Shown piece by piece: positions 1-6,870 of a stretch of DNA of 7,178 bases. Source of the DNA: Patulibacter sp052039575 (GTDB lineage: Bacteria; Actinomycetota; Thermoleophilia; Solirubrobacterales; Solirubrobacteraceae); contig JBQGEK010000094.1 of NCBI GenBank assembly GCA_052039575.1, forward strand, positions 1-7,178. Reading direction: 5' to 3'. The notes beneath the pieces are model-generated. The model saw only the letters and a list, made by a program, of their open reading frames with translations. It searched no databases and was not told where the DNA came from. The stretch's first letter is position 1; each line of letters opens with the position of its first letter. The translations under genes and the position numbers were made by a program.

Positions 1-258
1 ATGATGTCCTACCGCCGGATGGCTTCCGGCGACGTGATCCGGATGATCGCGCCGTCGGGCGGTGGCCTGGGCGACGCGCTGACCCGCGATCCCGAACAGG
101 TCCGGGCCGACGTCCGCCGGGGCTTCGTCAGCCGTGACGCCGCGGCCGAGCAGTACGGCGTGGTGCTCGACGACGCGCTGGCCGTCGACGCCGCGGCGAC
201 CGCCGAGCGGCGCGCCGCGACGACCACCGCCTCCGCGACCGCGACGGAGCAGGGCTGA
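1..258 (+). CDS. Hydantoinase B/oxoprolinase-family subunit, C-terminal end only (5' truncated by window)
   Basis: Only the last 85 codons are present. The reading frame is open at base 1, so the two leading ATGs are probably internal codons rather than the start. Residues 10-31 carry the GD-V-IR-----GGG-GD-L-RDP pattern, and residues 34-56 the DV--GFVS---A-EQYGVVL pattern, both typical of the C-terminus of HyuB-type proteins. This family includes N-methylhydantoinase B, 5-oxoprolinase, caprolactamase and acetone/acetophenone carboxylase subunits. These enzymes normally work with a HyuA-type ATPase subunit, which would be expected just upstream. The last ~25 residues are a low-complexity Ala/Thr tail. 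The stop (TGA 256-258) overlaps the next ATG by one base, indicating translational coupling to the racemase-like gene. Family assignment is firm from the motif; the substrate is unknown. Confidence 0.85.
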   Translation: MMSYRRMASGDVIRMIAPSGGGLGDALTRDPEQVRADVRRGFVSRDAAAEQYGVVLDDALAVDAAATAERRAATTTASATATEQG

Positions 259-1019
259 TGCGGCTGCTCGTGATCAACCCCAACACCACCCAGGCGATGA
301 CCGACGCGATCGGCGAGACCGCGCGCGCCGCGGCGTCGACCGGGACCGAAATCGTCGCCGTCAGCCCGACCTGGGGACCGGCATCGATCGAGGGGCACGT
401 CGAGGAGGTGCTGTCCGCCGCAGCGGTGCTGGAGACGGTCGCCAAGGTCGGCGACGAGTACGACGGGATCGCAATCGCCTGCTACGGCGACCCCGGGCTC
501 TACGCTGCGCGTGAGATCTCCCCCGTTCCGGTGGTCGGGATCGCCGAGGCCTCGATGCTGCTGGCGTGCACCGTCGCCCATTCGTTCTCGGTGGTGACGG
601 TGCTCGACCGGATCGTGCCGATGCTCGAGGACGTCGTCGGCCGCTACGGGCTGCGCGACCGCTGCGCCTCGGTCCGTGGCACCCCGCTCGCCGTGCTCGA
701 GATCGAACAGGACCCGGCCGCCGCCGCCCGTGAGGTGCTGGCCGAGGCCCGCCGTGCGGTGGCCGAGGACGGCGCCGAGGCGATCTGCCTGGGCTGCGCA
801 GGGATGGGCGTGCTGGAGTGCACGGTCCGCGACGAACTCGAGGGCGTGCCAGTGATCGACGGCGTCGCCGCCGCGGTCAAGACGCTGGAATCGCTCGTCG
901 GCCTGGGCCTGAAGACCAGCAGGCAAGCGGCGTTCCAGGCTCCCCAGCCGAAGCACCTGGAGGGCTCCGAGCCGTTCCTCGAGGCGCTGCGCGCGCGGAT
1001 CCCGGGAGCCGCCGTATGA
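258..1019 (+). CDS. Asp/Glu/hydantoin racemase-family protein
   Basis: A 253-residue cytoplasmic protein of normal length for the hydantoin racemase branch of the Asp/Glu racemase superfamily, which inverts a stereocentre with two cysteines and no cofactor. The N-terminus has the family INPNT motif (residues 6-10). The first catalytic cysteine is C75 in IACYGDPG. The second is C180 in LGCAGM (C177 is also close). The tail has the GLKTSRQAAF...P--PK pattern (217-232) usual for hydantoin racemases. The start at 258 overlaps the previous stop (TGATG), with GGAG at 246-249 eight bases upstream. The neighbouring hydantoinase-type subunit supports a hydantoin or related cyclic amide racemase. Other superfamily members, such as maleate isomerase or arylmalonate decarboxylase, remain possible; both cysteines being present favours racemase chemistry. 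Confidence 0.88.
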   Translation: MRLLVINPNTTQAMTDAIGETARAAASTGTEIVAVSPTWGPASIEGHVEEVLSAAAVLETVAKVGDEYDGIAIACYGDPGLYAAREISPVPVVGIAEASMLLACTVAHSFSVVTVLDRIVPMLEDVVGRYGLRDRCASVRGTPLAVLEIEQDPAAAAREVLAEARRAVAEDGAEAICLGCAGMGVLECTVRDELEGVPVIDGVAAAVKTLESLVGLGLKTSRQAAFQAPQPKHLEGSEPFLEALRARIPGAAV

Positions 1020-2497
1020 ACGGGAGCGCCCCCACCGGACCCTACGACGTGATCGTCGTCGGCGCGGGCAGCGCCGGCGGCGTGATCGCCGACCGGCTGA
1101 CCGAGGACCCGGGCTGCCGGGTGCTGCTGCTCGACGCGGGGCCGGACTTCCCCGATGAGGCGACCGATCCCCCGGCCCTGCTGACCGGCGGAACCGTGGT
1201 CGGCGAGGGCCTGGCCGGGGCCGGGCCCGTGACCCCCGAGCACGACTGGGGCCTGGCGAGCGAGCCGTTCGCGGGCGGGCGTCGGGTCCGCCTGCTGCGC
1301 GGCCGGATGGTCGGCGGGTCGAGCATGGTCAACGGCTGCGTCTTCGTCCGCGGTATGCCGGACGACTACGACCGCTGGGAGCAGTGCGGCGCGACCGGCT
1401 GGGGCTGGGAATCGTTCGTCCACGATCTCGAGCGGGTCGAGGAGACCGTTCCGGTGCGGACCTACGAGCACGACCACCTCGGACCACTGCAGCGCGCCTT
1501 CCTCGCCGGATGGGAGGCCGCAGGCCACCGGCCCGTCGACGACCTCAACGCCCCCGATGCGTGGGATGGCGTGGTCGGTCGCTGGCCGCAGAACCGCCGC
1601 AACGAGATCCGGCTCGGATCGCTCGTGACCTACGTCCGCCGCGCCCGCGGCCGGCCGAACCTGGAGATCCGCGGCGGCACGCTGGTCGACCGGGTGCGGT
1701 TCGAAGGCAACCGGGCGATCGGCGTACGAGCGATCGGGCCCAACGGCGCCTACGATCTCGCCGCCGACCGTGTGGTGCTCGCCGGCGGTGCCTACGGCAG
1801 CGCCCCGATCCTGCTGCGCTCGGGGATCGGCCGCCCCGACGACCTGGCCGCCGCCGGCGTTGCCCCGCGCACCGACCTGCCCGGCGGTCACGGCCTGATG
1901 GACCACCCGCAGATGCTGGTGCCGACCACGATGCCGCCGTCGCTGGCCCGGCTGATGGTCCCCTGGTACGCCGTGGCCGCCCGCGGCGAGGACTTCTGGT
2001 CGTTCCCGCTCGCCCACGACGAGATCGAGGGTCGCGGCGTGCTCGCGCTCGGCCTGGCGACCGAGGACCGGCGCGGACGGATCTGGCTGGATTCGGCCGA
2101 GCCGACCGCCCGTCCGCGGATCCACCACCCCTACGACGCGGCGATCGCCGAGGGCGCGTTCGTCGAGCCGTGGGCCGCGCTGCGACGCTTCCTCGCCAGC
2201 GACCCGGTGCGCGACGCCGGGCTGGTGCTCGAGCACCCGGAGAAGCCGCTCGAGGACCAGCTGCGCGACCACCTCGCGACGGCCTTCCACCCGCAGGGCG
2301 GCTGCGCGATCGGCTCCGTGGTCGACGAGCGGCTGGCCGTGCTCGGCCATGAGGGCCTGCACGTCGCCGACGCCAGCGTCTTCCCCGGGCACATCAAGAA
2401 CAACCCCAACCTGACCTGCTTCGCGGTCGGCGAGCGCGCAGCGAGGATCCTCGCCGGCGGCCCCGTCGATCCGCGCCCGATCGAGGTGACCGCATGA
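1016..2497 (+). CDS. GMC-family FAD-dependent oxidoreductase, copy 1
   Basis: A 493-residue flavoprotein of the glucose-methanol-choline family, which oxidises alcohols to carbonyls. The FAD dinucleotide fold starts with VVGAGSAGG (14-22). The usual ribose-binding Glu is Asp40 here (LLLDAG). GMC signature 1 is at 97-113 (GRMVGGSSMVNG...VRG) and signature 2 at 257-272 (GGAYGSAPILLRSGIG). The active-site His is H425 in FHPQGGCAIG, and the likely second active-site residue is N463 in NNPNLT. The histidine loop departs from the commoner HPxGTCRMG. The start ATG 1016 overlaps the racemase stop (ATGA), with GGGAG at 1004-1008 seven bases away. The frame stays open upstream to 818, but that stretch codes for the racemase. 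It resembles the next gene throughout, including a shared DDLNAP motif, and lacks a signal peptide. The substrate is not predictable. Confidence 0.92.
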   Translation: MNGSAPTGPYDVIVVGAGSAGGVIADRLTEDPGCRVLLLDAGPDFPDEATDPPALLTGGTVVGEGLAGAGPVTPEHDWGLASEPFAGGRRVRLLRGRMVGGSSMVNGCVFVRGMPDDYDRWEQCGATGWGWESFVHDLERVEETVPVRTYEHDHLGPLQRAFLAGWEAAGHRPVDDLNAPDAWDGVVGRWPQNRRNEIRLGSLVTYVRRARGRPNLEIRGGTLVDRVRFEGNRAIGVRAIGPNGAYDLAADRVVLAGGAYGSAPILLRSGIGRPDDLAAAGVAPRTDLPGGHGLMDHPQMLVPTTMPPSLARLMVPWYAVAARGEDFWSFPLAHDEIEGRGVLALGLATEDRRGRIWLDSAEPTARPRIHHPYDAAIAEGAFVEPWAALRRFLASDPVRDAGLVLEHPEKPLEDQLRDHLATAFHPQGGCAIGSVVDERLAVLGHEGLHVADASVFPGHIKNNPNLTCFAVGERAARILAGGPVDPRPIEVTA

Positions 2498-4035
2498 ACG
2501 CGAACGACGAGCGCTACGACGTGGTGGTGGTCGGCGCGGGCTCGGCCGGCGCCGTGGTGGCGAGCCGGCTGAGCGAGGACCCCGATCGCCGGGTGCTGCT
2601 GCTCGAGGCCGGCCCGGACTTCCCCGACGAGGCGACACTGCCGCCGCTGCTGCAGGTCGCGGGCGAACGGACCTGGGTCCCGGCCGGGATTCCCGAGTTC
2701 GACTGGAACTACTACGACGCTCCGCTGCCGAACGGCCGCCGGGTGCGGCTGCCGCGCGGACGGCTCGTCGGCGGCAGCTCGATGGTCAACGCGACCGTCG
2801 CGGTCCGCGGCGCCGACTTCGACTTCACGCGGTGGAACGAGATGGTCGGCGGCGGCTGGGGCTGGGACGTCGTGCTCCCGCGCTACGTGCGGCTGGAGCG
2901 CGACCTCGACCACGGTGGCCAGCCGTACCACGGCGACGACGGACCGATCGCGATCCGCCGCTACCCGGAGCACGAGTGGACCGCCGTCCACGCGCCGTTC
3001 CTCGAGGCCTGCGGCGAGCTCGGGATGGACCTGGTCGACGACCTCAACGCCCCCGGGGCGGACGCCGGCGTCGCTGGCGCCTGGCCGCACAACCGGTTGG
3101 TCGACGAGGTTCGGCTCGGCACCCTCCCGACCTACGTCCGCGCGGCTCGGCCGCGTCCGAACTTCACGCTGGTCGCCGAGGCCACGGTCGACCGCGTGCT
3201 GCTCGACGGCGACCGTGCAACCGGCGTCCGCTACATCGACCGCGACGGGTTCCCGACCGAGGTCCACGCCGACCTGGTCGTGCTCAGCGGCGGCGCCTAC
3301 GGCAGCCCCGCGGTGCTCCAGCGGTCCGGGATCGGCGTTCCCGAACGGCTGCGCTCCGCCGGCATCGTGCCGCGGATCCCGCTGCCGGTCGGCCAGTCGC
3401 TGCTCGACCATCCGAACTGCCCGTTCCTGTTCGAGGCGCCGGAGCTGAGTGGCTTCCACGGCCGGCTGTTCGCGACGAACTGCCGCGCGCCGCTCGGCGA
3501 CGACGGCGAGCCCGGCTGGCAGGGCTTCGCGATGCCGGTCGATCCCACCGCGGGGCGGGCGGGCGTGGTCGTCTGCCCCAACCGCCAGGACGCCGTCGGC
3601 ACGATCGACGTCGTCTCGAGCGACCCGTCGGCGGCGCCGACGATCGACCACCGCTACCTGACCGACCCGCGCGACCTGCGGCGCTACGAGCAGGCGTGGG
3701 CGTTCTTCCGCGAGATGCTGACGCGTCCGGCGTTCGCGTCGCTCGGCGCGCGCGAGGTCGGTGCCGGCAGCGAGGTCGCGGCGATCCTCGCCGAGCGGCT
3801 GTCGACCGCCCACCACCCGAGCAGCAGCTGCCGGATGGGCGCGGCCGACGATCCCGACGCGGTCGTCGATCCCCAGCTGCGGGTGCGCGGCGTCGAGGGC
3901 TTGATGGTCGCCGACACCAGCGTCTTTCCGGACAACATCATGCACAACCCGAACCTGACCGCCTACATGGTCGGCGAGATGGCCGCGGACCTGGTCCGCG
4001 GCGTGACGGTCGCCGCCCCGGAGGCGTTCGCGTGA
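2494..4035 (+). CDS. GMC-family FAD-dependent oxidoreductase, copy 2
   Basis: A 513-residue paralogue of the gene before it, with the more canonical features. It has VVGAGSAGA (12-20) for FAD, the standard ribose-binding Glu38 (LLLEAG), signature 1 at 88-105 (RGRLVGGSSMVN...VRG) and signature 2 at 266-281 (GGAYGSPAVLQRSGIG). The active-site H441 lies in HHPSSSCRMG, with N485 (HNPNLT) as the second catalytic position. Both copies share DDLNAP, the W-P--N-----E-RLG---TYVR block and the C-terminal VAD-SVFP. The ATG at 2494 overlaps the previous stop (ATGA), and GAGGTGA at 2483-2489 is a good ribosome-binding site. This points to co-production of the two enzymes, either as a hetero-oligomer or acting on successive hydroxyl groups (inference). 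No signal peptide or membrane segment is visible. Confidence 0.93.
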   Translation: MNANDERYDVVVVGAGSAGAVVASRLSEDPDRRVLLLEAGPDFPDEATLPPLLQVAGERTWVPAGIPEFDWNYYDAPLPNGRRVRLPRGRLVGGSSMVNATVAVRGADFDFTRWNEMVGGGWGWDVVLPRYVRLERDLDHGGQPYHGDDGPIAIRRYPEHEWTAVHAPFLEACGELGMDLVDDLNAPGADAGVAGAWPHNRLVDEVRLGTLPTYVRAARPRPNFTLVAEATVDRVLLDGDRATGVRYIDRDGFPTEVHADLVVLSGGAYGSPAVLQRSGIGVPERLRSAGIVPRIPLPVGQSLLDHPNCPFLFEAPELSGFHGRLFATNCRAPLGDDGEPGWQGFAMPVDPTAGRAGVVVCPNRQDAVGTIDVVSSDPSAAPTIDHRYLTDPRDLRRYEQAWAFFREMLTRPAFASLGAREVGAGSEVAAILAERLSTAHHPSSSCRMGAADDPDAVVDPQLRVRGVEGLMVADTSVFPDNIMHNPNLTAYMVGEMAADLVRGVTVAAPEAFA

Positions 4036-4082
4036 GCGCGCTCGGTCTGCCGACCGGCGTCGCCACCCCCACCCTCGAGACC

Positions 4083-4087
4083 AGGAG
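4083..4087 (+). promoter_or_regulatory. Ribosome-binding site for the epimerase gene
   Basis: AGGAG lies nine bases before ATG 4097 and fixes that start. Unlike the upstream genes, this one is not stop/start coupled, so it has an independent, strong initiation site. The 61-base gap (4036-4096) also holds a small 5-bp hairpin (4043-4056) without a T-run; no promoter stands out. Confidence 0.7.
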
Positions 4088-4096
4088 CAACGCACG

Positions 4097-5104
4097 ATGA
4101 CCGTGCTCGTCAGCGGCGGAACCGGATTCGTCGGCATCAACATCGTCCGCGACCTGATCGCCGCCGGCCACGACGTGGTCTCGGTCGACGTCGGCGCCCC
4201 CGACCGGCTGGCCGAGACGTTCGTCGACCCGTGGCGCGACCGCCTGACCTGGGTCACCGCCGACCTGCAGGACGAGAAGGTCGCCGAGCGGGTCGGCCGC
4301 GAGCACGAGATCGAGCGGATCGTCCACGCCGCGGCCTACACCCCCTACGGCGACCAGGAGGCCGACAACCTGCGGCGTACGCTCGACAACAACGGCACGG
4401 CGATCCTCAATCTGCTCGACCTCGCCGTCGCGACGAAGGCCGAGCGGTTCGTCTCGGTCAGCACGATGGCGGTCTACACGCCCGAGTACTTCACCGTCCA
4501 CGACGGGCACGTGACCTACGCCGAGGATCAGCCGGTCGACCCGCACCACGCCTATGGGATCAGCAAGCTGTTCAGCGAGGCCGCGTTGCGTCGCTACGGC
4601 GAGCTGCTCGGGGTGTCGGGGGCGAGCGTCCGGCTGTCGCAGAACTGGGGACCGATGGAGCGGGTCACCCCGTACCACGCCAAGATGTCGATCCCGTACT
4701 ACTGGGTCCGCCAGGCGACCCGCGGCGAGCCGATCGAGGTCTCGCCGCACGGGACCGGGATCACCGAGGGCCGCTGCCTCAACCAGGACCACCCGTACGT
4801 GCTCGACACGGCGGCGGCGATCCGCGGCCTGCTGACCGCGCCGACGCTCGATCACGACCTCTACAACGTGTCGGCCGGCAAGCCGGTCTACGTCGACGAC
4901 ATGCTGACGGCGATCCGCGCCGCCGCACCGGACGTCACGTTCGTCGAGCCGGTCGCCGGCGACGGGCCGGACGACCGTCCCGGGATCGCCCTCGACTGCA
5001 CCCGGCTGACCGAGCAGACGGGCTTCGTCCCCGCGTTCGACCTCTCCACCGCGCTCGCGGACTGCATCGCCTGGCGCCGCGACAACGGGTTCCTCGGCGA
5101 CTGA
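4097..5104 (+). CDS. NAD-dependent epimerase/dehydratase (extended SDR)
   Basis: A 335-residue Rossmann-fold enzyme of the NAD-dependent epimerase/dehydratase family, full length for the group. The nucleotide-binding motif is GGTGFVG (7-13). Asp31 at the end of the second strand (SVD) favours NAD over NADP. The catalytic Ser/Thr is S122 or T123 in VSTMAVY, and the Tyr-Lys pair is Y153/K157 in HAYGISK. The substrate-binding C-terminal half contains YNVSAGKPVYVDDM (256-269). Such enzymes act on nucleotide sugars but also on steroid, dihydroflavonol or other hydroxyl/ketone substrates. With no glycosyltransferase or nucleotide-sugar genes nearby, and with a hydantoinase/GMC operon upstream on the same strand, a catabolic dehydrogenase or epimerase role fits better (inference). 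It is probably the last gene of the operon, since a convergent gene follows. Confidence 0.9.
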   Translation: MTVLVSGGTGFVGINIVRDLIAAGHDVVSVDVGAPDRLAETFVDPWRDRLTWVTADLQDEKVAERVGREHEIERIVHAAAYTPYGDQEADNLRRTLDNNGTAILNLLDLAVATKAERFVSVSTMAVYTPEYFTVHDGHVTYAEDQPVDPHHAYGISKLFSEAALRRYGELLGVSGASVRLSQNWGPMERVTPYHAKMSIPYYWVRQATRGEPIEVSPHGTGITEGRCLNQDHPYVLDTAAAIRGLLTAPTLDHDLYNVSAGKPVYVDDMLTAIRAAAPDVTFVEPVAGDGPDDRPGIALDCTRLTEQTGFVPAFDLSTALADCIAWRRDNGFLGD

Positions 5105-5110
5105 CCACGC

Positions 5111-5159
5111 GAGCTGATGCGTGTTTGCCCACGCATGCGGGCGCAACCCGCATCAGCTC
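5111..5159. terminator. Nested inverted-repeat structure between convergent genes, probable bidirectional terminator
   Basis: Bases 5111-5120 (GAGCTGATGC) are a perfect 10-bp inverted repeat of 5150-5159. Inside lie two 7-bp hairpins. The first is ATGCGTG/CACGCAT (5117-5123 with 5130-5136, loop TTTGCC). The second is ATGCGGG/CCCGCAT (5135-5141 with 5147-5153, loop CGCAA). Together they can form a three-way cloverleaf-like fold closed by GAGCTG/CAGCTC. The site falls in the 71-base gap between the convergent epimerase and J-domain genes, seven bases after the epimerase stop, so transcription stop for both strands is the natural reading. There is no long T-run on either strand, as is common in high-GC bacteria. 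A dispersed repeat of REP type is the alternative. Confidence 0.6.
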
Positions 5160-5175
5160 CCCGGCCGGCGGTCGC

Positions 5176-6426
5176 TCAGCCGGCGGTCTGCAGCTCGCGC
5201 GGGATTCGCTCGCGCAGGTGGTCGCGCAGCTCGCGGACCTCGCGGTTGCGGGGGTCCAGCTCGAGCGCGCGGTCGCACGCCTCGAGCGCGTCGGTGGTGC
5301 GGTCGGTGCGCGCCAGCGCGTGAGCGTAGCGCGCCCAGGCGCGAGCCCCGAGCGGACCGTCGTCGGCCAGCTCAGTCGCGTGCAGGCAGGCGTCGACCTG
5401 ACGACCGAGGTCGCCCGTCAGGTGGGCAGCCAACGCCAGGTCCAGGTACCCCTCGGCCGTCGGCTCCAGCGCCATCGCCCGCTCCAGCGCGTCGAGCGCT
5501 CCGACCCGGTCGTGCAGCCGCAGCCGCAGGCGGCCGATCCGCGCCCAGGCGGCGCCGTCGTGCGGCTCCAGCTCGACGACCCGGGTCGCCGCCTCCTCCG
5601 CCTGGATCGTCGACCCCTGGGCCTCGTAGATCCGCGCGGCGAAGCGGTGCGGCGCCGGTCGCGATCCCTCGGCCCGCAGCCAGTCGCGTACGGCGCGCGC
5701 GGCCGCCGGAAGGTCGTCGGCCTGGAGCAGGGCGACGGTCAGCATCCGCAGCACCGTCGGATTGCCTGGATCGGCGTCGCGGGCGTAGAGCAGCCGCTTG
5801 GCCGCCACGCCGAACTCGCCCTCGGCGAGCGCGTGCTGGGCGGCGGTCATGAACCGCTGGACCCGGTCGGCGCTCGGGTCGGGACGGCTGAAGTCGACGA
5901 ACTGCAGCGTGCCCGCGGGGACGGTGCGGACGCCCAGGTGGAACGCGACCCGCGCGAACTGCAGCACGTCGTCGCCCTCCCCCGTGAAGTAGACGCCGGT
6001 GACGTTGCCGACGCCCCACTCGGGGTAGGACACGCAGCGCGCGTAGCGGTGGACGACCGAGTGGTCGGGCGTGCGGCTGCCGAACGGGTCGTGCTCCGCC
6101 CGGTCGCGCTGCTGCTGCTCCGCCTCGTAAGCGCGGCGGCCCGCTTCCTCGCGCGCAGCCCGGGCGGCCGCGGCGTTGGCGCGGACCGCGTTCTCGGTGA
6201 CCTTGCCGCCCCGCGAGTCCTCGGCGAGGCGCTCCAGCCGGTCGGCCGCCTCGTTGATCGCCTTCAGATGGCGCTCGTGCTCGAACTGGCGTCCGGGTGG
6301 GGCCAGGTCGGGGTGCCAGCGCTTGGCCATGCTGCGCCGCGCCAGCTGGACGTCTCGCTTCCCGAACGGCGGCTTGAGCTCCAGCAGCCCCAGCCCATGC
6401 TCGATGTCGAAGACGGTTCCGGCCAT
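5176..6426 (-). CDS. J-domain protein with C-terminal TPR repeats, function unknown
   Basis: A 416-residue soluble protein. Residues ~8-68 form a J-domain with the HPD tripeptide intact at 38-40, which in DnaJ-family proteins stimulates the ATPase of an Hsp70 (DnaK). Residues ~80-115 are a charged, Ala/Glu/Gln/Arg-rich helix, possibly coiled. Residues ~125-180 are a predicted mostly beta segment (VHRYARCVSYPEWGVG...) that I do not recognise. From ~190 to ~400 run about six TPR-like helical repeats, for example RAMALEPTAEGYLDLALAAH and CDRALELDPRN. The zinc-finger and Gly/Phe regions of true DnaJ are absent, so this is a specialised co-chaperone or scaffold. The start has only GGGTGAG directly abutting ATG, and leaderless translation is possible. 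It lies 56 bases downstream of the guanidinium exporter on the same strand. No terminator is visible between them, so read-through is possible. Confidence 0.82.
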   Translation of the reverse strand: MAGTVFDIEHGLGLLELKPPFGKRDVQLARRSMAKRWHPDLAPPGRQFEHERHLKAINEAADRLERLAEDSRGGKVTENAVRANAAAARAAREEAGRRAYEAEQQQRDRAEHDPFGSRTPDHSVVHRYARCVSYPEWGVGNVTGVYFTGEGDDVLQFARVAFHLGVRTVPAGTLQFVDFSRPDPSADRVQRFMTAAQHALAEGEFGVAAKRLLYARDADPGNPTVLRMLTVALLQADDLPAAARAVRDWLRAEGSRPAPHRFAARIYEAQGSTIQAEEAATRVVELEPHDGAAWARIGRLRLRLHDRVGALDALERAMALEPTAEGYLDLALAAHLTGDLGRQVDACLHATELADDGPLGARAWARYAHALARTDRTTDALEACDRALELDPRNREVRELRDHLRERIPRELQTAG

Positions 6427-6433
6427 CTCACCC

Positions 6434-6439
6434 AGGGTA
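6434..6439 (-). promoter_or_regulatory. Possible -10 element giving a leaderless J-domain mRNA
   Basis: On the - strand TACCCT (TAnnnT pattern) lies seven bases before the ATG at 6426, so transcription would begin at or next to the start codon. This agrees with the lack of a properly spaced ribosome-binding site. No convincing -35 box is visible, so the call is weak. Confidence 0.3.
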
Positions 6440-6482
6440 GCGAGCAGCGACGGTTCGCCCGACAGACCATCCGGCGGCCCAC

Positions 6483-6809
6483 TCAGTGTGCATTCGACGA
6501 GCTCAGCGCCAGGGTGACGACGCCCGCGGCGATCAAGCCGATGCCGAGCAGTCGCGACGGGTCGGCCGCCTCGCCGAGCCAGACGATTCCGACGATCGCC
6601 GCGCCGATCGCACCGATCCCGACCCAGACCGCGTAGCCGGTGCCGACCGGCAACGAGCGCAACGCGAACGACAGCAGCCAGAAGCTGGCGACGGCGGCGA
6701 CGACGAACACGACCGTCTCGGGGAGCTGCGAGAAGCCATGACTGCGCTTCAACGCGATCGCCCAGACGACCTCCAGCAGTCCGGCCGCGACGAGCGTGAT
6801 CCAGGCCAT
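6483..6809 (-). CDS. sugE: SugE/Gdx-type SMR transporter, guanidinium/H+ antiporter
   Basis: A 108-residue inner-membrane protein with four hydrophobic helices (about 2-20, 31-50, 57-77, 86-104), the exact size of small multidrug resistance proteins. It matches the SugE/Gdx branch rather than EmrE. The N-terminus AWITLVAAGLLEVVWAIALK carries the proton/substrate-coupling Glu13 with Gly10 and Trp16. Ser42, Tyr59 and Trp62 in GTGYAVWVGIGAIGAA, and GEAADPSRL (79-87), also fit. The family works as a dual-topology dimer exporting guanidinium in exchange for protons. The start at 6809 is set by AGAGGG seven bases upstream and by the homologous N-terminus. The frame stays open to 6890, but that stretch is the riboswitch leader. 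Regulation is by the guanidine-III riboswitch just upstream, which independently supports the substrate. Confidence 0.96.
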   Translation of the reverse strand: MAWITLVAAGLLEVVWAIALKRSHGFSQLPETVVFVVAAVASFWLLSFALRSLPVGTGYAVWVGIGAIGAAIVGIVWLGEAADPSRLLGIGLIAAGVVTLALSSSNAH

Positions 6810-6816
6810 GAGAGAA

Positions 6817-6825
6817 CCCTCTTCC
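6817..6825 (-). promoter_or_regulatory. Ribosome-binding site of the guanidinium exporter
   Basis: On the - strand GGAAGAGGG ends seven bases before ATG 6809, directly after the riboswitch 3' strand (five bases after 6830). It can fold into a weak local hairpin, AGAG (6822-6819) with CTCT (6814-6811). The short distance to the aptamer points to control of translation initiation rather than of transcription termination. Confidence 0.7.
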
Positions 6826-6828
6826 GGT

Positions 6829-6870
6829 GGCGCCGTCGTCGTTCCGGGTACGGCGCGCCCTCTCGTCCGG
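6829..6870 (-). promoter_or_regulatory. Guanidine-III (ykkC-III) riboswitch aptamer
   Basis: The leader of the exporter matches the guanidine-III class as I recall it: CCGGACGAG, then GCGCCGTACCCGG, then ACGGCGC. The H-type pseudoknot can be drawn. P1 is CCGG 6870-6867 with CCGG 6847-6844. P2 is GCGCCGT 6856-6850 with ACGGCGC 6836-6830, seven perfect pairs. Two bases (AC, 6849-6848) join P2 to the P1 3' strand. The ACGA segment next to P1 (6866-6863) is the conserved part of the ligand pocket region. Compared with the Thermobifida aptamer as I recall it, the linker after P1 is about three bases longer (ACGAGAGGGC) and the loop before the P2 3' strand is shorter (AACGACG). The class senses free guanidinium and turns on exporter synthesis, which fits the Gdx gene 20 bases downstream. 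Confidence 0.93.

Noticed and set aside
818..1015. Upstream GTG extension of the first GMC oxidoreductase
   Set aside because: It overlaps the racemase coding sequence in another frame. The FAD motif and the ribosome-binding site at 1004-1008 support the start at 1016.
4043..4056. Hairpin CGGTC-TGCC-GACCG just after the second GMC stop, as a terminator
   Set aside because: The stem is only five pairs, has no T-run and lies within a 61-base gap inside a likely operon. It is too weak to call.
644..4257. Long antisense open frames on the - strand (644-2638, 2131-4257)
   Set aside because: They mirror the GMC and neighbouring genes and have low-complexity Arg/Ala/Gly/Asp-rich products with no domain motifs, the usual antisense effect of GC-rich third positions.
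3938..5146. 402-codon - strand open frame opposite the epimerase
   Set aside because: The + strand product in the same region has complete Rossmann and YxxxK motifs; the - strand product has none.
4231..6636. 801-codon + strand open frame spanning the epimerase and the antisense of the J-domain gene
   Set aside because: It crosses two well-supported genes and the convergent hairpin. Its product is compositionally biased with no recognisable domain.
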